In this document: in pieces, positions 1 to 8,373 of the stretch
Layout: the number at the start of each line of letters is the position of its first letter
Numbering within the stretch: position 1 is the first letter of the stretch
Origin: Nocardia abscessus
Lineage (GTDB): Bacteria; Actinomycetota; Actinomycetes; Mycobacteriales; Mycobacteriaceae
Direction: 5' to 3'
Assembly (NCBI RefSeq): GCF_015477775.1
Contig: NZ_JADLQO010000008.1
Location: 186,001-250,000 of the forward strand
DNA length: 64,000 nucleotides
The notes under the pieces: model-generated
Databases searched by the model: none
What the model saw: only the letters and a program-made list of their open reading frames with translations
What the model was told of the DNA's origin: nothing
Program-made: the position numbers and the translations under genes

Positions 1-714
1 TGCGGTGTGCAACCCGCATTCGGTCTTGGCGAGGCCGGCCCAGCGGCCGCTGCGCGGATCGGATCCCGGCTCCGGCTTCCGGGTGCACGGAGCGCAGCCG
101 ATCGACGGATAACCCTCCTCGACCAGGGGATTGACGAGGATGCCGTGCTTTTCGATGTAGTCCTGCATCTCGTCGTCGGACCACGGGGCGATCGGGTTGA
201 TCTTCACCAGTCCGAATGCCTCGTCGAACGAGATCAGCGGCGCGTTCGCCCTGGTCGGCGCCTCCACACGGCGAATGCCGGTGACCCAGGCGTTGTATCC
301 CGCCAGCGACTTCTGCAACGGGAGGACCTTGCGCAACCGGCAGCACTCGTTCGGCTCGCGGGCGAACAGATCCTTGCCCAGCAGTTGATCCTGTTCGGCC
401 ACCGTGTGTTCCGGCCGGACGTTGACCACGTTCACCCCGTACACGGCCTCCACCGCGTCCCGGGTGCCGATGGTCTCGGCGAAATGGTAGCCGGTGTCCA
501 GGAACAGCACGTCCACGCCGGCCCGGATGCCCGCGGCCAGGTGCACCAGCACCCCGTCCTGCATGTTGGAGGCCACGATGTAGTTCGTGCCGAAGGTGTC
601 CTCGGTCCACTGCAGGAGTTCGGTCGCCGAGGCGCCGTCCAGTTCGGCTGCGCCACGCGCGGCGATGGCGCGGAGCTCGTCCTCGGACAGCTTTTCCGCG
701 AGTTCGGTTGTCAC
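1..714 (-). CDS. cysH: Adenylyl-sulfate (APS/PAPS) reductase CysH, 3' end cut by the window
   Basis: Thioredoxin-dependent reduction of activated sulfate to sulfite in assimilatory cysteine synthesis; cytoplasmic. The visible 238 codons begin at a GTG and include Cys-Cys at residues 124-125, CAPC at 207-210 and ECGLH at 232-236. The CC/CxxC pairs are the [4Fe-4S] ligands of APS-type reductases, and the Cys in ECGLH is the catalytic one. The stop codon lies beyond base 1, probably only a few codons away, since this family ends shortly after ECGLH. It follows the sulfite reductase gene by 20 bases on the same strand, so the two are very likely co-transcribed. Confidence 0.95.
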   Translation of the reverse strand, partial: MTTELAEKLSEDELRAIAARGAAELDGASATELLQWTEDTFGTNYIVASNMQDGVLVHLAAGIRAGVDVLFLDTGYHFAETIGTRDAVEAVYGVNVVNVRPEHTVAEQDQLLGKDLFAREPNECCRLRKVLPLQKSLAGYNAWVTGIRRVEAPTRANAPLISFDEAFGLVKINPIAPWSDDEMQDYIEKHGILVNPLVEEGYPSIGCAPCTRKPEPGSDPRSGRWAGLAKTECGLHTA

Positions 715-734
715 AGTTGATCTCCCGTCGACAC

Positions 735-2549
735 TTATCTCAGGTCGGCCTCGTCGGCGCGGACCGCCCACTGGGCGAACCGTTCGCCGTCCGCACGGTG
801 CTTGACGAAATTGCGCACCACCCGCTCGACGTAGTCGCCGAGTTCCTGGGTGGTCACTTTGTGCTGGCGCAGCTTGCGTCCGAAGGCGCTGTCGAAGCCG
901 AGGCTGCCACCCAGGTGAACCTGGAAGCCCTCCACCTGATTCCCGGCGCCGTCGTCGACCAGCTGGCCCTTGAATCCGATGTCGGCGATCTGCGAACGGG
1001 CGCAGGAGTTCGGGCAACCGTTGATGTTGATCGTGATCGGAACGTCCAGCTGCGCGTTCAGATCCGCCAGCCGCTCCTCCAGCTCCGGCACCAGCGCCTG
1101 GGACCGCTTGCGGGTCTCGGCGAAGGAGAGCTTGCAGAACTCGATGCCGGTGCAGGCCATCAGATTGCGCCGCCACAGCGAGGGCCGCGCCTGCAGGCCG
1201 AGCGGCTCCAGCTCGTCGATCAGCGCGTCGACCTTGTCGTCGGGAACATCGAGCACGATCAGTTTCTGATACGGGGTGAACCGGATGCGATCGGAGCCGA
1301 TCCGCTCGACCGCGGCGGCGACCTCGGTCAGGACGGTGCCCGAGACCCGGCCCGCGATGGGGGAGAAACCGACGGCGTTGAGCCCGTTGCGCAGCCGCTG
1401 CACGCCGACGTGGTCGATCGGCTTGGTCGGCTGCTCCGGCGCGGGGCCGTCGATCAGCTTGCGCTTCAGGTACTCGTCTTCCAGCACCTGGCGGAACTTC
1501 TCGATGCCCCAGTCCTTGATCAGGAACTTCAGGCGCGCTTTGGTGCGCAGGCGGCGGTAGCCGTAGTCGCGGAACACGGACACGACCGCTTCCCAGACGT
1601 CGGGCACCTCGTCCAGCGGCACCCAGACGCCCACCCGCTTGGCGAGCATGGGGTTGGTGGACAGGCCGCCGCCGACCCACAGGTCCAGACCGGGGCCGTG
1701 CTCGGGGTGCACCACACCGACGAACGCGACGTCGTTGATCTCGTGCACCACGTCCTGCTGGCCGGAGATCGCGGTCTTGAACTTGCGCGGCAGGTTGGAG
1801 TACTCCTTCTTGCCGATGTAGCGGCGCACGATCTCGTCGATCGCGGGCGTCGGGTCGATGATCTCGTTCAGCGACTCGCCGGCCAGCGGGGAGCCGAGCA
1901 CCACGCGCGGGCAGTCGCCGCACGCCTCGGTGGTCTTCAGGCCGACCGCCTCGATCCGCTTCCAGATCTCGGGGACGTTCTCCACCTCGATCCAGTGGTA
2001 CTGCACGTTCTCGCGGTCGGACAGGTCGGCGGTGTCGCGGGCGAACTCGGTGGAGATCTGGCCGAGCGTGCGCAGTTGGGCGACGTTCAGCGCACCGCCG
2101 TCGCAGCGGACGCGCATCATGAAGTACTTGGCCTCGAGCAGGTCGATGTTCTCGTCGCCGGTCCAGCTGCCGTCGTAGCCCTGCTCGCGCTGGGTGTACA
2201 GACCCCACCAGCGGAACCGGCCGCGCAGGTCGCCCTTGTCGATGCCGTCGAATCCGGTCTTCGAGTAGATGTTCTCGATCCGGGCGCGGACGTTGAGCGG
2301 GTTGTCGTCCTTCTTGGACTGCTCGTTCGGGTTCAGCGGCTCGCGGTAGCCCAGCGCCCACTGGCCCTCGGCCTTGCGGCGCACGGGCTTGCCGGTACGC
2401 ACGCGCGGTCCCGTGGACGTCGCCTCGGGACGCGGGCGGTCCGGACGGACGCGGCGTTCGGAGGCCGGGCGTTCGGGGCGCGCGCGGTGGCCCGGCTGGG
2501 ATTCGGGCGTTGGCTGATCGGTCGGACCGGCGTCGGTGCTCGACGTCAT
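735..2549 (-). CDS. sirA: Ferredoxin-dependent sulfite reductase (siroheme, 4Fe-4S)
   Basis: Six-electron reduction of sulfite to sulfide, feeding cysteine synthesis. The 604-residue product has the tandem ferredoxin-like and catalytic halves of the sulfite/nitrite reductase family. The four cluster/siroheme Cys are in CTGIEFC (466, 472) and CPNSC (512, 516). The ATG at 2549 has AGGAG seven bases upstream and is preferred to an ATG ten codons earlier. The N-terminus carries about 50 Arg/Pro-rich residues before the conserved EGQWALGYREPLN, longer than I recall for the mycobacterial enzyme. Pairing with cysH argues for sulfite rather than nitrite as substrate. A Cys-rich leader ORF lies 124 bases upstream. 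Confidence 0.93.
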   Translation of the reverse strand: MTSSTDAGPTDQPTPESQPGHRARPERPASERRVRPDRPRPEATSTGPRVRTGKPVRRKAEGQWALGYREPLNPNEQSKKDDNPLNVRARIENIYSKTGFDGIDKGDLRGRFRWWGLYTQREQGYDGSWTGDENIDLLEAKYFMMRVRCDGGALNVAQLRTLGQISTEFARDTADLSDRENVQYHWIEVENVPEIWKRIEAVGLKTTEACGDCPRVVLGSPLAGESLNEIIDPTPAIDEIVRRYIGKKEYSNLPRKFKTAISGQQDVVHEINDVAFVGVVHPEHGPGLDLWVGGGLSTNPMLAKRVGVWVPLDEVPDVWEAVVSVFRDYGYRRLRTKARLKFLIKDWGIEKFRQVLEDEYLKRKLIDGPAPEQPTKPIDHVGVQRLRNGLNAVGFSPIAGRVSGTVLTEVAAAVERIGSDRIRFTPYQKLIVLDVPDDKVDALIDELEPLGLQARPSLWRRNLMACTGIEFCKLSFAETRKRSQALVPELEERLADLNAQLDVPITININGCPNSCARSQIADIGFKGQLVDDGAGNQVEGFQVHLGGSLGFDSAFGRKLRQHKVTTQELGDYVERVVRNFVKHRADGERFAQWAVRADEADLR

Positions 2550-2673
2550 GGGGTCGCTCCTGCTGGGTGGGTGGTACATCCTGCTGAGGGCGCGAGGGGC
2601 TGACTCACGCCTACGGTGTCAGCGGGCCGATGAAGTCGGGATCGCCGGGGATCCGGGGATCGGGCGCGCTGAG

Positions 2674-2766
2674 CTACCGGAGGGAACCGGGCAGACAGCA
2701 GGCGCTGCAGACGCGCTTGTAATCGACGTGGCGACGTGCCACAAGTCGTACTCCGAAAGCGCGCAT
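2674..2766 (-). CDS. Cys-rich leader peptide ORF (putative cysteine-responsive attenuator)
   Basis: A 30-codon ORF (ATG at 2766, TAG at 2674) on the sulfite reductase strand. Near its end it encodes VCSACCLPGS, with three Cys codons within five. A hexamer CACAAT ends seven bases before the ATG, so transcription could begin at or next to the A of the start codon, giving a leaderless ORF. Leaderless polycysteine ORFs upstream of cysteine-biosynthesis genes are known in mycobacteria, where ribosome stalling at Cys codons controls the downstream operon. The same role here is inferred from position and composition. Confidence 0.72.
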   Translation of the reverse strand: MRAFGVRLVARRHVDYKRVCSACCLPGSLR

Positions 2767-2773
2767 GCGGCCT

Positions 2774-2779
2774 ATTGTG
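2774..2779 (-). promoter_or_regulatory. -10-like hexamer for the leaderless Cys leader
   Basis: CACAAT (four of six matches to TATAAT), seven bases before the leader ATG. This spacing puts the expected start site on the start codon. No clear -35 is needed for this promoter class. Confidence 0.45.
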
Positions 2780-2979
2780 CCACGTCAGCCATGGCCTTCC
2801 GACCCCGCATTCGGTATTTCCCGCTGTTCGGCGGGAAATCCCCTGGACCGCGGACCAGGTTTGTGACGGCAGTCATAGTAAGGAGGCCTCGGGGGGCGGG
2901 TGATACGGCCGCATCGGCGGCTGTGATGCCTCGCACGCCGCTTGACCTCGAGCGCGGTCGAGGTAGCAAGCTCGTCGCC

Positions 2980-3387
2980 ATGAGTACCACAGTTGCCGAC
3001 ACCGCCGCCGAGATCGAGGCCATCCGCGCGGTGGTCGCGCGCGTCCAGCACGTCCAGCAGAACGAACTCGTCGACGAATTCGCCGCGCTGTTCCGGGCGG
3101 ACGCGATCTGGACCACCGGCCACGGCAAACGCCTCTTCGGACGCGCCGCCATCGCCGAGTTCACCGCCGGAGTGCTGCCGGGAGCGAGTGCGCACGGCAC
3201 GGCGACCTACGAGATCGAGCACATCCTGTTCATCCGCCCCGATGTGGCCGCGGTCAAGGTGCGCCAGCGCTATTTCACCCCGGACGGCGCCTTGGCCAGC
3301 GAAGGCACCCCGATGTACGTGATGTCCAAGGAGGACGGCCGCTGGTTGCTCACCGCCAACCAGAACACCCCCGTCGTGGCGGACTGA
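2980..3387 (+). CDS. SnoaL-like / SgcJ-EcaC type NTF2-fold protein
   Basis: A 135-residue cytoplasmic protein of the NTF2-like superfamily. Features are an N-terminal helix with a conserved VARVQHVQQNELVDEFAALF segment, then IWTTGHGKRLFGRAAIAEF and a curved sheet ending in MSKEDGRWLLTANQNTPV, typical of SgcJ/EcaC/DUF4440 proteins. No catalytic role can be assigned, since members range from isomerases to binding proteins. The ATG at 2980 begins the conserved region; the frame is open further upstream but without family resemblance. It lies alone between the divergent sulfate operon and hemW and is followed by a hairpin. Confidence 0.85.
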   Translation: MSTTVADTAAEIEAIRAVVARVQHVQQNELVDEFAALFRADAIWTTGHGKRLFGRAAIAEFTAGVLPGASAHGTATYEIEHILFIRPDVAAVKVRQRYFTPDGALASEGTPMYVMSKEDGRWLLTANQNTPVVAD

Positions 3388-3404
3388 AGCCGTCGTCGTT
3401 CGCC

Positions 3405-3443
3405 CCGACGGCCTGCCGGGCCCGCGATCCGGTGGGCCGTCGG
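3405..3443. terminator. Hairpin after the SnoaL-like gene
   Basis: Nine-bp perfect stem CCGACGGCC / GGCCGTCGG, 18 bases after the stop codon, with no T-run. Probably an actinobacterial-type terminator. Confidence 0.5.
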
Positions 3444-3568
3444 GTGTCGTGATCGACAGACCACGACAGTTGTGGGCGCCATATGACCGGAACCGGCGAT
3501 AGGAGGTTGTGGGGGCGCTGTGGAGTCCCGGGCGTCGGCGCGTTCCCGGCGGCGTTCACACTGGACAG

Positions 3569-4777
3569 GTGAGTTCTTCCGCCGCGTCTGCCAGCACCGA
3601 CACCTCCGCGCCGGTGCTGCGCGATTTCGGCGCCGGGCCGTTCGGCATCTACGTGCACGTGCCGTTCTGCGCCACGCGCTGCGGTTACTGCGACTTCAAC
3701 ACCTACACCGCGGGGGAACTCGGCACGTCGGCCTCACCGCAGTCGTGGCTGGCCGCATTGCGGGGCGAGCTGGCCGCCGCCGCGCGGGAGTTCGCCGCGT
3801 TGCCGAGTTCCACGCCCGAGGTGGCCACCGTCTTCGTCGGCGGAGGGACGCCCTCGCTGCTCGGCGGCGACGGGCTCGCCGCGGTGCTGGACGCCGTGCG
3901 CACCGAGTTCACCCTCGCTGCCGGGGCCGAGGTCACCACCGAATCCAATCCGGAATCCACCTCGCCGGAATTCTTCGAGCGCATCCGGGCGGCCGGGTTC
4001 ACCAGGGTGTCGCTGGGCATGCAGTCCGCCGCGCAGCACGTATTGCGGGTGCTCGACCGCACGCACACCCCCGGCCGTGCGGTGGCCGCCGCCCGAGAGG
4101 CGCGCGCCGCCGGCTTCGACCACGTCAACCTGGACCTGATCTACGGGACGCCGGGCGAGCGGGACGCCGACCTGGACGCCAGCCTGGACGCGGTGCTCGA
4201 CGCGGGGGTAGACCACGTCTCGGCCTACTCGCTGATCGTGGAGGACGGCACCGCGCTGGCCCGGCGGGTGCGCCGCGGCGAACTGCCCGCGCCCGACGAC
4301 GACGTGCTCGCCGCCCGGTACGAGCGCATCGACGCGCGCCTGCGTTCGGCGGGGCTCGGCTGGTACGAAGTGTCGAACTGGGCGGCGGGCGACGCCGCGG
4401 TGTGCAGGCACAACCTCGGCTACTGGGACGGCGGTGACTGGCTCGGCGCCGGGCCGGGTGCGCACAGTCATGTCGGCGGCGTGCGATGGTGGAACGTGAA
4501 GCACCCCGCGCGGTACGCGGATCGAGTCGGCGCGGGCGGCTTGCCCGCCGCGGGCTGGGAGGCGCTCGGCGCGGACGAGCGCTACATGGAGCGGATCATG
4601 CTCGCCGTCCGGCTGCGCAGCGGCCTGCCCCTGACCGACCTGGCGTCTTCCGCCGTCCCCGCGGTCGACCGCGTGGTCGCCGACGGCCTCGCCGTGCGTT
4701 CGGACGGCGATCGGCTCGTGCTCACCGACCGCGGCCGTCTCCTCGCCGACGGCGTCGTCCGCGAACTGCTCGGATGA
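3569..4777 (+). CDS. hemW: HemW-like radical SAM protein (coproporphyrinogen III oxidase-like)
   Basis: Radical SAM protein of the HemN/HemW family. YVHVPFCATRCGYCDF supplies the CxxxCxxC [4Fe-4S]/SAM motif, and VGGGTPSLL follows. CRHNLGYWDGGDWLGAGPGAHS contains the HNxxYW signature that separates HemW (heme chaperone) from true oxygen-independent coproporphyrinogen oxidase. The 402-residue length is normal. The GTG at 3569 is chosen because conserved sequence starts about 25 residues later; CACACT six bases before it could give a leaderless transcript. It occupies the position of hemW in related actinobacteria, upstream of the hrcA-dnaJ2 block. Confidence 0.92.
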   Translation: MSSSAASASTDTSAPVLRDFGAGPFGIYVHVPFCATRCGYCDFNTYTAGELGTSASPQSWLAALRGELAAAAREFAALPSSTPEVATVFVGGGTPSLLGGDGLAAVLDAVRTEFTLAAGAEVTTESNPESTSPEFFERIRAAGFTRVSLGMQSAAQHVLRVLDRTHTPGRAVAAAREARAAGFDHVNLDLIYGTPGERDADLDASLDAVLDAGVDHVSAYSLIVEDGTALARRVRRGELPAPDDDVLAARYERIDARLRSAGLGWYEVSNWAAGDAAVCRHNLGYWDGGDWLGAGPGAHSHVGGVRWWNVKHPARYADRVGAGGLPAAGWEALGADERYMERIMLAVRLRSGLPLTDLASSAVPAVDRVVADGLAVRSDGDRLVLTDRGRLLADGVVRELLG

Positions 4778-4998
4778 ACCACCCGGCGCGCGCGACACAA
4801 CGCGATCGGACCTGGCGATTCGGGCACGACCCCTCCGGAAACAGCACTGGCGCAACCGGTGCCGCGGGCGGTCCCGCGCCCGGCCGCATCGGTCCGATTC
4901 CGGCCCGTGGCTTCGGTGGTTGCGCGAACCGCCCCTCCGATTCCGGTAACGCGGCGCCGACCGGCCGCGTAGTCTGCGACCAACCCCCAAGGAGACTC

Positions 4999-5214
4999 AT
5001 GGCGTCGGCACGGCACATCACCCTTATCCATGAACCGGGCGAATTCGCGGAGGCGCGAGCGGCGGAGAAAGCGGAGAATGCGCGCCAGTGCGCCGTCGCC
5101 GCCCGCACCGTGGCCAGCTACGCGCAGAACGCCACCGACTGCGAGTCGCTGCTGGCGATGCTCGGCCTCGACGCCCTCGCGGGCAAACAGGCGAGAACCG
5201 CCGATCGCGGCTGA
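4999..5214 (+). CDS. Small conserved-looking protein of unknown function (71 aa)
   Basis: An ATG preceded by AAGGAG at good spacing opens a 71-residue soluble, helical, acidic/Ala-rich product beginning MASARHITLIHEPGEF. A TAGTCT hexamer about 24 bases upstream is a plausible -10. I do not recognise the family. The strong ribosome site and typical high-GC codon use support a real gene. It sits between hemW and a decayed AraC gene. Confidence 0.6.
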   Translation: MASARHITLIHEPGEFAEARAAEKAENARQCAVAARTVASYAQNATDCESLLAMLGLDALAGKQARTADRG

Positions 5215-5217
5215 CCG

Positions 5218-5744
5218 CTACGGCTCGTCCGTGGCGAGCGTGATCCTGCGCCATTCCGGGGCGAGAGTCCGTAGGCGGCGCGAAGCGCCGGGCGAAATGG
5301 CTCGGATCGCGAAAACCCCAGCGTCGCGCGATCATCGCGATCGTCCGGTGCTTCTGATCCGGTTGCGCCAGATCGCCGCGCACCTTCTCCAGCTGCTGGC
5401 TGATGATCCACTGTTCGAGGCTGTATCCCGCGTTCGCGCAGACCTCGGCAGCCGCCGGACCGACATGTTGTGCGCCTAGGCGATTTGTTCGTGCCGAGGT
5501 CGGGATCGGTCAGGTTGCGCCGGGCGTAGGCGCGGATCCGGGACAGCGGGATGTCGGTCGGGACGACGGGACCATTGCCGTCGTCGCTGCTCGCCGACGA
5601 CAGCAGGCTCCGGATCAATTCGATGCCGGCGCAGCCGGACAGCGCGGCCGCCGGGTCGGCGTTGAGCGCGTCGGCGTCGGCGGTCAGCTGGACGATGTGA
5701 CCGGCCACCAGCCGGTAGTGCGGTCTGTCCTGCACCCTGGTCAC
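5218..5744 (-). pseudogene. Broken AraC-family transcriptional regulator
   Basis: Read on the minus strand, frame A gives a linker and the start of the AraC HTH domain, through IRAYARRNLTDPDLG. The HTH then continues in another frame as YSLEQWIISQQLEKV and IARRWGFRDPSHFARRF. RAAYGLSPR and EWRRITLATDEP complete the domain, again in different frames. At least two or three small indels are needed, and no N-terminal sensor domain is visible upstream. This is a decayed remnant. The adjacent hydrolase fragment and intact hydrolase may have been its targets. Confidence 0.75.
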
Positions 5745-5945
5745 GGCGGTTGCCCGTCACACGCTGTCGAACGTCGATCGACAGGGTACGATCGCGGTTC
5801 TCCGCAGGCGGCAGCGGTGAAGCGGCGTCTGATGATAGTCGTGCACGGTCTGCGGAGACGCCGCAGTGGGATTGCACAGAGTTTGCTGTAGGTGGGATCG
5901 GGGATCCTTTCCATGCCCGGTTTTCGTCGCCGCGCTGCCGAGCAT

Positions 5946-6124
5946 CGATATTGCTGGTCGCACGGCGACGAAGACCAGATCGTGCCGTTCGCCGCCGCGG
6001 GCGCCGAGACGGCGACGTTCTACCGCGAGCACTGCTGAGGATGTATCCCGGCGCTCCGCACGGCCTTTGTGGCGATTACGAGAAGGCGTTCGATGCCGAT
6101 CTGCTGGACTTCGCGACGAACTGA
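5946..6124 (+). pseudogene. C-terminal remnant of an alpha/beta hydrolase
   Basis: One frame reads WSHGDEDQIVPFAAAGAETA and continues to a stop; an overlapping frame then continues with LRMYPGAPHGLCGDYEKAF and DADLLDFATN. Together these match the end of a chloroperoxidase-like alpha/beta hydrolase: the HGDxDQIVP strand with the acid residue, then GAPHGL with the catalytic His. One frameshift separates them, and no nucleophile elbow is present upstream. It ends 16 bases before the intact exported hydrolase. Confidence 0.6.
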
Positions 6125-6140
6125 GGAGGACAGACATCCG

Positions 6141-6944
6141 ATGACGAACAAGCGCAGTCTGCGCGGCGCATTGGCGGCGCTCGCCGTCGCACTCGCCGCC
6201 ACCGTCTCGGCCGGGTCCGCGCAGGCCCAGGCCCTGCCCACCATCGTGCTCGTGCACGGCGCCTTCGCCGACTCCACCAGCTGGGACGGCGTGGCCGCCG
6301 TGCTGCGCGAACGCGGCTATCGCGTGGTGACGCCGGAGAACCCGCTGCGCGGCCCCGCGTACGACGCCGCGGCCGTGCAGCGCACGCTGGACACGATCAG
6401 TGGTCCGGTCGTGCTGGCGGGGCATTCCTACGGGGGTTTCGTGATCAGCAACGTGCGCGATCCGAAGGTCGAATCCCTGGTCTACATCTCCGCTTTCGCG
6501 CCGGTGCAGGGCGAGGTGGCCCAGCAGGCGCTCGACCCGATCCGCTTCCCGGGCAGCCAGCTGCTGCCGCCCGCGCTGCAGGTGATGGTCGTCGACGACG
6601 CCACGGGGATCGCGGGGAGGAACGTGGACGGCTATCTCGCTCCCGCCAGCTTCAATGCCGTCTTCGCCCAGGACGTCGATCCGGCGACCGCTGCCGTTTT
6701 GCTCGCCCATCAGCACTCCATCGCCGTGAAGGCCAATCTCGAACCGTCCGGGCCGCCCTCGTGGTCCGGCACCCCGAGCTGGTATCTGGTCTCGGGGGCC
6801 GACCGGGTGATCCCCCCGTCCTCCCAACGCTTCATGGCCCAGCGCATGGGGGCGCGAACCAGCGAGATCGACGCCTCGCATGCCTCGCTGGTCTCCCGGC
6901 CCGACGCCGCGGTAGCGGTGCTCGAAGCCGCGGCTGCGCGCTGA
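6141..6944 (+). CDS. Exported alpha/beta hydrolase
   Basis: A 267-residue secreted hydrolase. The N-terminus MTNKRSLRGALAALAVALAA with a following ASAQA-type cleavage region is a signal peptide. The mature part starts PTIVLVHGAFADSTSW (oxyanion loop), then VVLAGHSYGGF with the nucleophile Ser near residue 97, and a terminal DASHASLVSRP carrying the catalytic His. Short hydrolases of this type include salicylate-esterase-like proteins; the substrate is unknown. GAGGAGG lies just before the ATG. It follows a frameshifted hydrolase remnant on the same strand. Confidence 0.87.
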   Translation: MTNKRSLRGALAALAVALAATVSAGSAQAQALPTIVLVHGAFADSTSWDGVAAVLRERGYRVVTPENPLRGPAYDAAAVQRTLDTISGPVVLAGHSYGGFVISNVRDPKVESLVYISAFAPVQGEVAQQALDPIRFPGSQLLPPALQVMVVDDATGIAGRNVDGYLAPASFNAVFAQDVDPATAAVLLAHQHSIAVKANLEPSGPPSWSGTPSWYLVSGADRVIPPSSQRFMAQRMGARTSEIDASHASLVSRPDAAVAVLEAAAAR

Positions 6945-7190
6945 TCGCCGCACCGAGCGGGGTGATCGTGGGTCCACCGACCGCACGGTCACGTCCCACT
7001 CGGCGGTTTCCGGGCCGGTGCGTCACGGCCCTCCCGCCGTCCCGGGGAGCGTTGTGGGCGAGCGATTCGCCTTTCGACAATTAGACTGGATAAAGAGACG
7101 AACCGTGATTCGCCCGCATCGGGTCGTGGGCGCGGGGCGTCCTGCGCCGGGTACGGCGCGACCGGAGACGCAAGCGAGGAGGTGGGGCCG

Positions 7191-8222
7191 ATGTCGAGCA
7201 CCGAGGATCGGCGCTTCGAGGTCCTGCGCGCGATCGTCGCGGACTATGTCGCGACCAAGGAGCCGATCGGGTCGAAGACGCTGGTCGAGCGGCACAATCT
7301 GGGTGTTTCCAGCGCGACGGTGCGCAACGACATGGCGGTGCTCGAGGCCGAGGGCTACATCACGCAGCCGCACACCAGCTCCGGCCGCATTCCCACCGAC
7401 AAGGGCTATCGGCAGTTCGTGGACCGGATCTCCGAGGTGAAGCCGCTGTCGCCGGCCGAGCGCAGGGCGATCATGGAGTTCCTGGAGTCGGGCGTCGACC
7501 TCGACGACGTGCTGCGCCGCGGCGTTCGCTTGCTGGCCCAGCTGACCAGGCAGGTCGCGGTGGTGCAGTACCCGACGGTGTCGGCGTCCACGGTGCGGCA
7601 CATCGAGGTGGTGGCCCTCAATCCGGCGCGCCTGCTGCTGGTGGTGATCACCGACACCGGCCGGGTCGACCAGCGTCTGGTGGAACTCGGCGCGGTGATC
7701 GACGACGAGGATCTGGCCGCGCTGCGCGGCATGCTCGGCGGGGCGATGGACGGCAAACGGCTGGCCATGGCTTCGGCGGCGGTCGCGGAACTGCCCGAGC
7801 ACGCGCCGGTGCGGCTGCGCGACGTGCTGGTGCGGGTGTCCACGGTGCTGGTGGAGACGCTGGTGGAGCACCCGGAGGAGCGGTTGGTGCTCGGCGGCAC
7901 CGCCAACCTGACCCGCAACGCCGCCGACTTCGGTTTCCCCGGTTCGCTGCGCGCTGTCCTGGAGGCGCTGGAGGAGCAGGTGATCGTGCTCAAGTTGCTC
8001 GCCGCGGCGCAGCAGCCGGGAACGGTTACGGTGCGCATCGGCGAGGAGACGCAGGTCGAGCAGATGCGCGGCACCTCGGTGGTGTCGACCGGCTACGGCG
8101 CGGCGGGTGCGGTGCTCGGCGGTATGGGGGTGCTCGGCCCGACCCGGATGGACTACCCGGGCACGATCGCCTCGGTGGCGGCCGTGGCCCGCTATATCGG
8201 CGAGGTCCTCGCCGAGCGCTGA
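7191..8222 (+). CDS. hrcA: Heat-inducible transcriptional repressor HrcA
   Basis: Repressor of class I heat-shock genes, acting on CIRCE operators. The 343-residue protein opens with a winged helix (EDRRFEVLRAIVADYVATKE, then SSATVRNDMAVLEAEGYI and HTSSGRIPTDKGYRQFVD), followed by the HrcA dimerisation domain ending at YIGEVLAER. AGGAGG eight bases before the ATG at 7191 supports this start over a GTG three codons earlier. The gene precedes dnaJ2 and rsmE on the same strand, the usual actinobacterial order. I did not find a convincing CIRCE in front of it. Confidence 0.96.
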   Translation: MSSTEDRRFEVLRAIVADYVATKEPIGSKTLVERHNLGVSSATVRNDMAVLEAEGYITQPHTSSGRIPTDKGYRQFVDRISEVKPLSPAERRAIMEFLESGVDLDDVLRRGVRLLAQLTRQVAVVQYPTVSASTVRHIEVVALNPARLLLVVITDTGRVDQRLVELGAVIDDEDLAALRGMLGGAMDGKRLAMASAAVAELPEHAPVRLRDVLVRVSTVLVETLVEHPEERLVLGGTANLTRNAADFGFPGSLRAVLEALEEQVIVLKLLAAAQQPGTVTVRIGEETQVEQMRGTSVVSTGYGAAGAVLGGMGVLGPTRMDYPGTIASVAAVARYIGEVLAER

Positions 8223-8373
8223 CCGGAAACCCGGTCGGCGACGCCACTGCTACGCTCGACCCTTCGGGCGGATAAAGTTGAGTGCACGAGACTAATGCTG
8301 TTGTCGGCGCGCTTCCTACGCGGCGCGGCACCGGCGGCACCGTCGAGAACGACCAAGGACTAGAGAACTCAAA

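Noticed and set aside
735..2549. Calling the siroheme enzyme a nitrite reductase
   Set aside because: The operon with cysH and the Cys-rich leader points to sulfite; nitrate-assimilation genes are absent from the window.
708..2603. A 631-codon open frame antisense to the sulfite reductase gene
   Set aside because: Long antisense frames are expected opposite high-GC genes. Its product is His/Asp/Arg/Leu-rich with no recognisable domain, while the opposite strand has complete cofactor motifs.
7000..7190. Possible CIRCE operator for hrcA
   Set aside because: I found no TTAGCACTC-N9-GAGTGCTAA-like repeat here. A GAGTGC near 8280 has no matching partner arm.
8265..8300. HAIR (HspR) element upstream of dnaJ2
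   Set aside because: TTGAGT is present but the second half-site ACTCAA at the right spacing is not.
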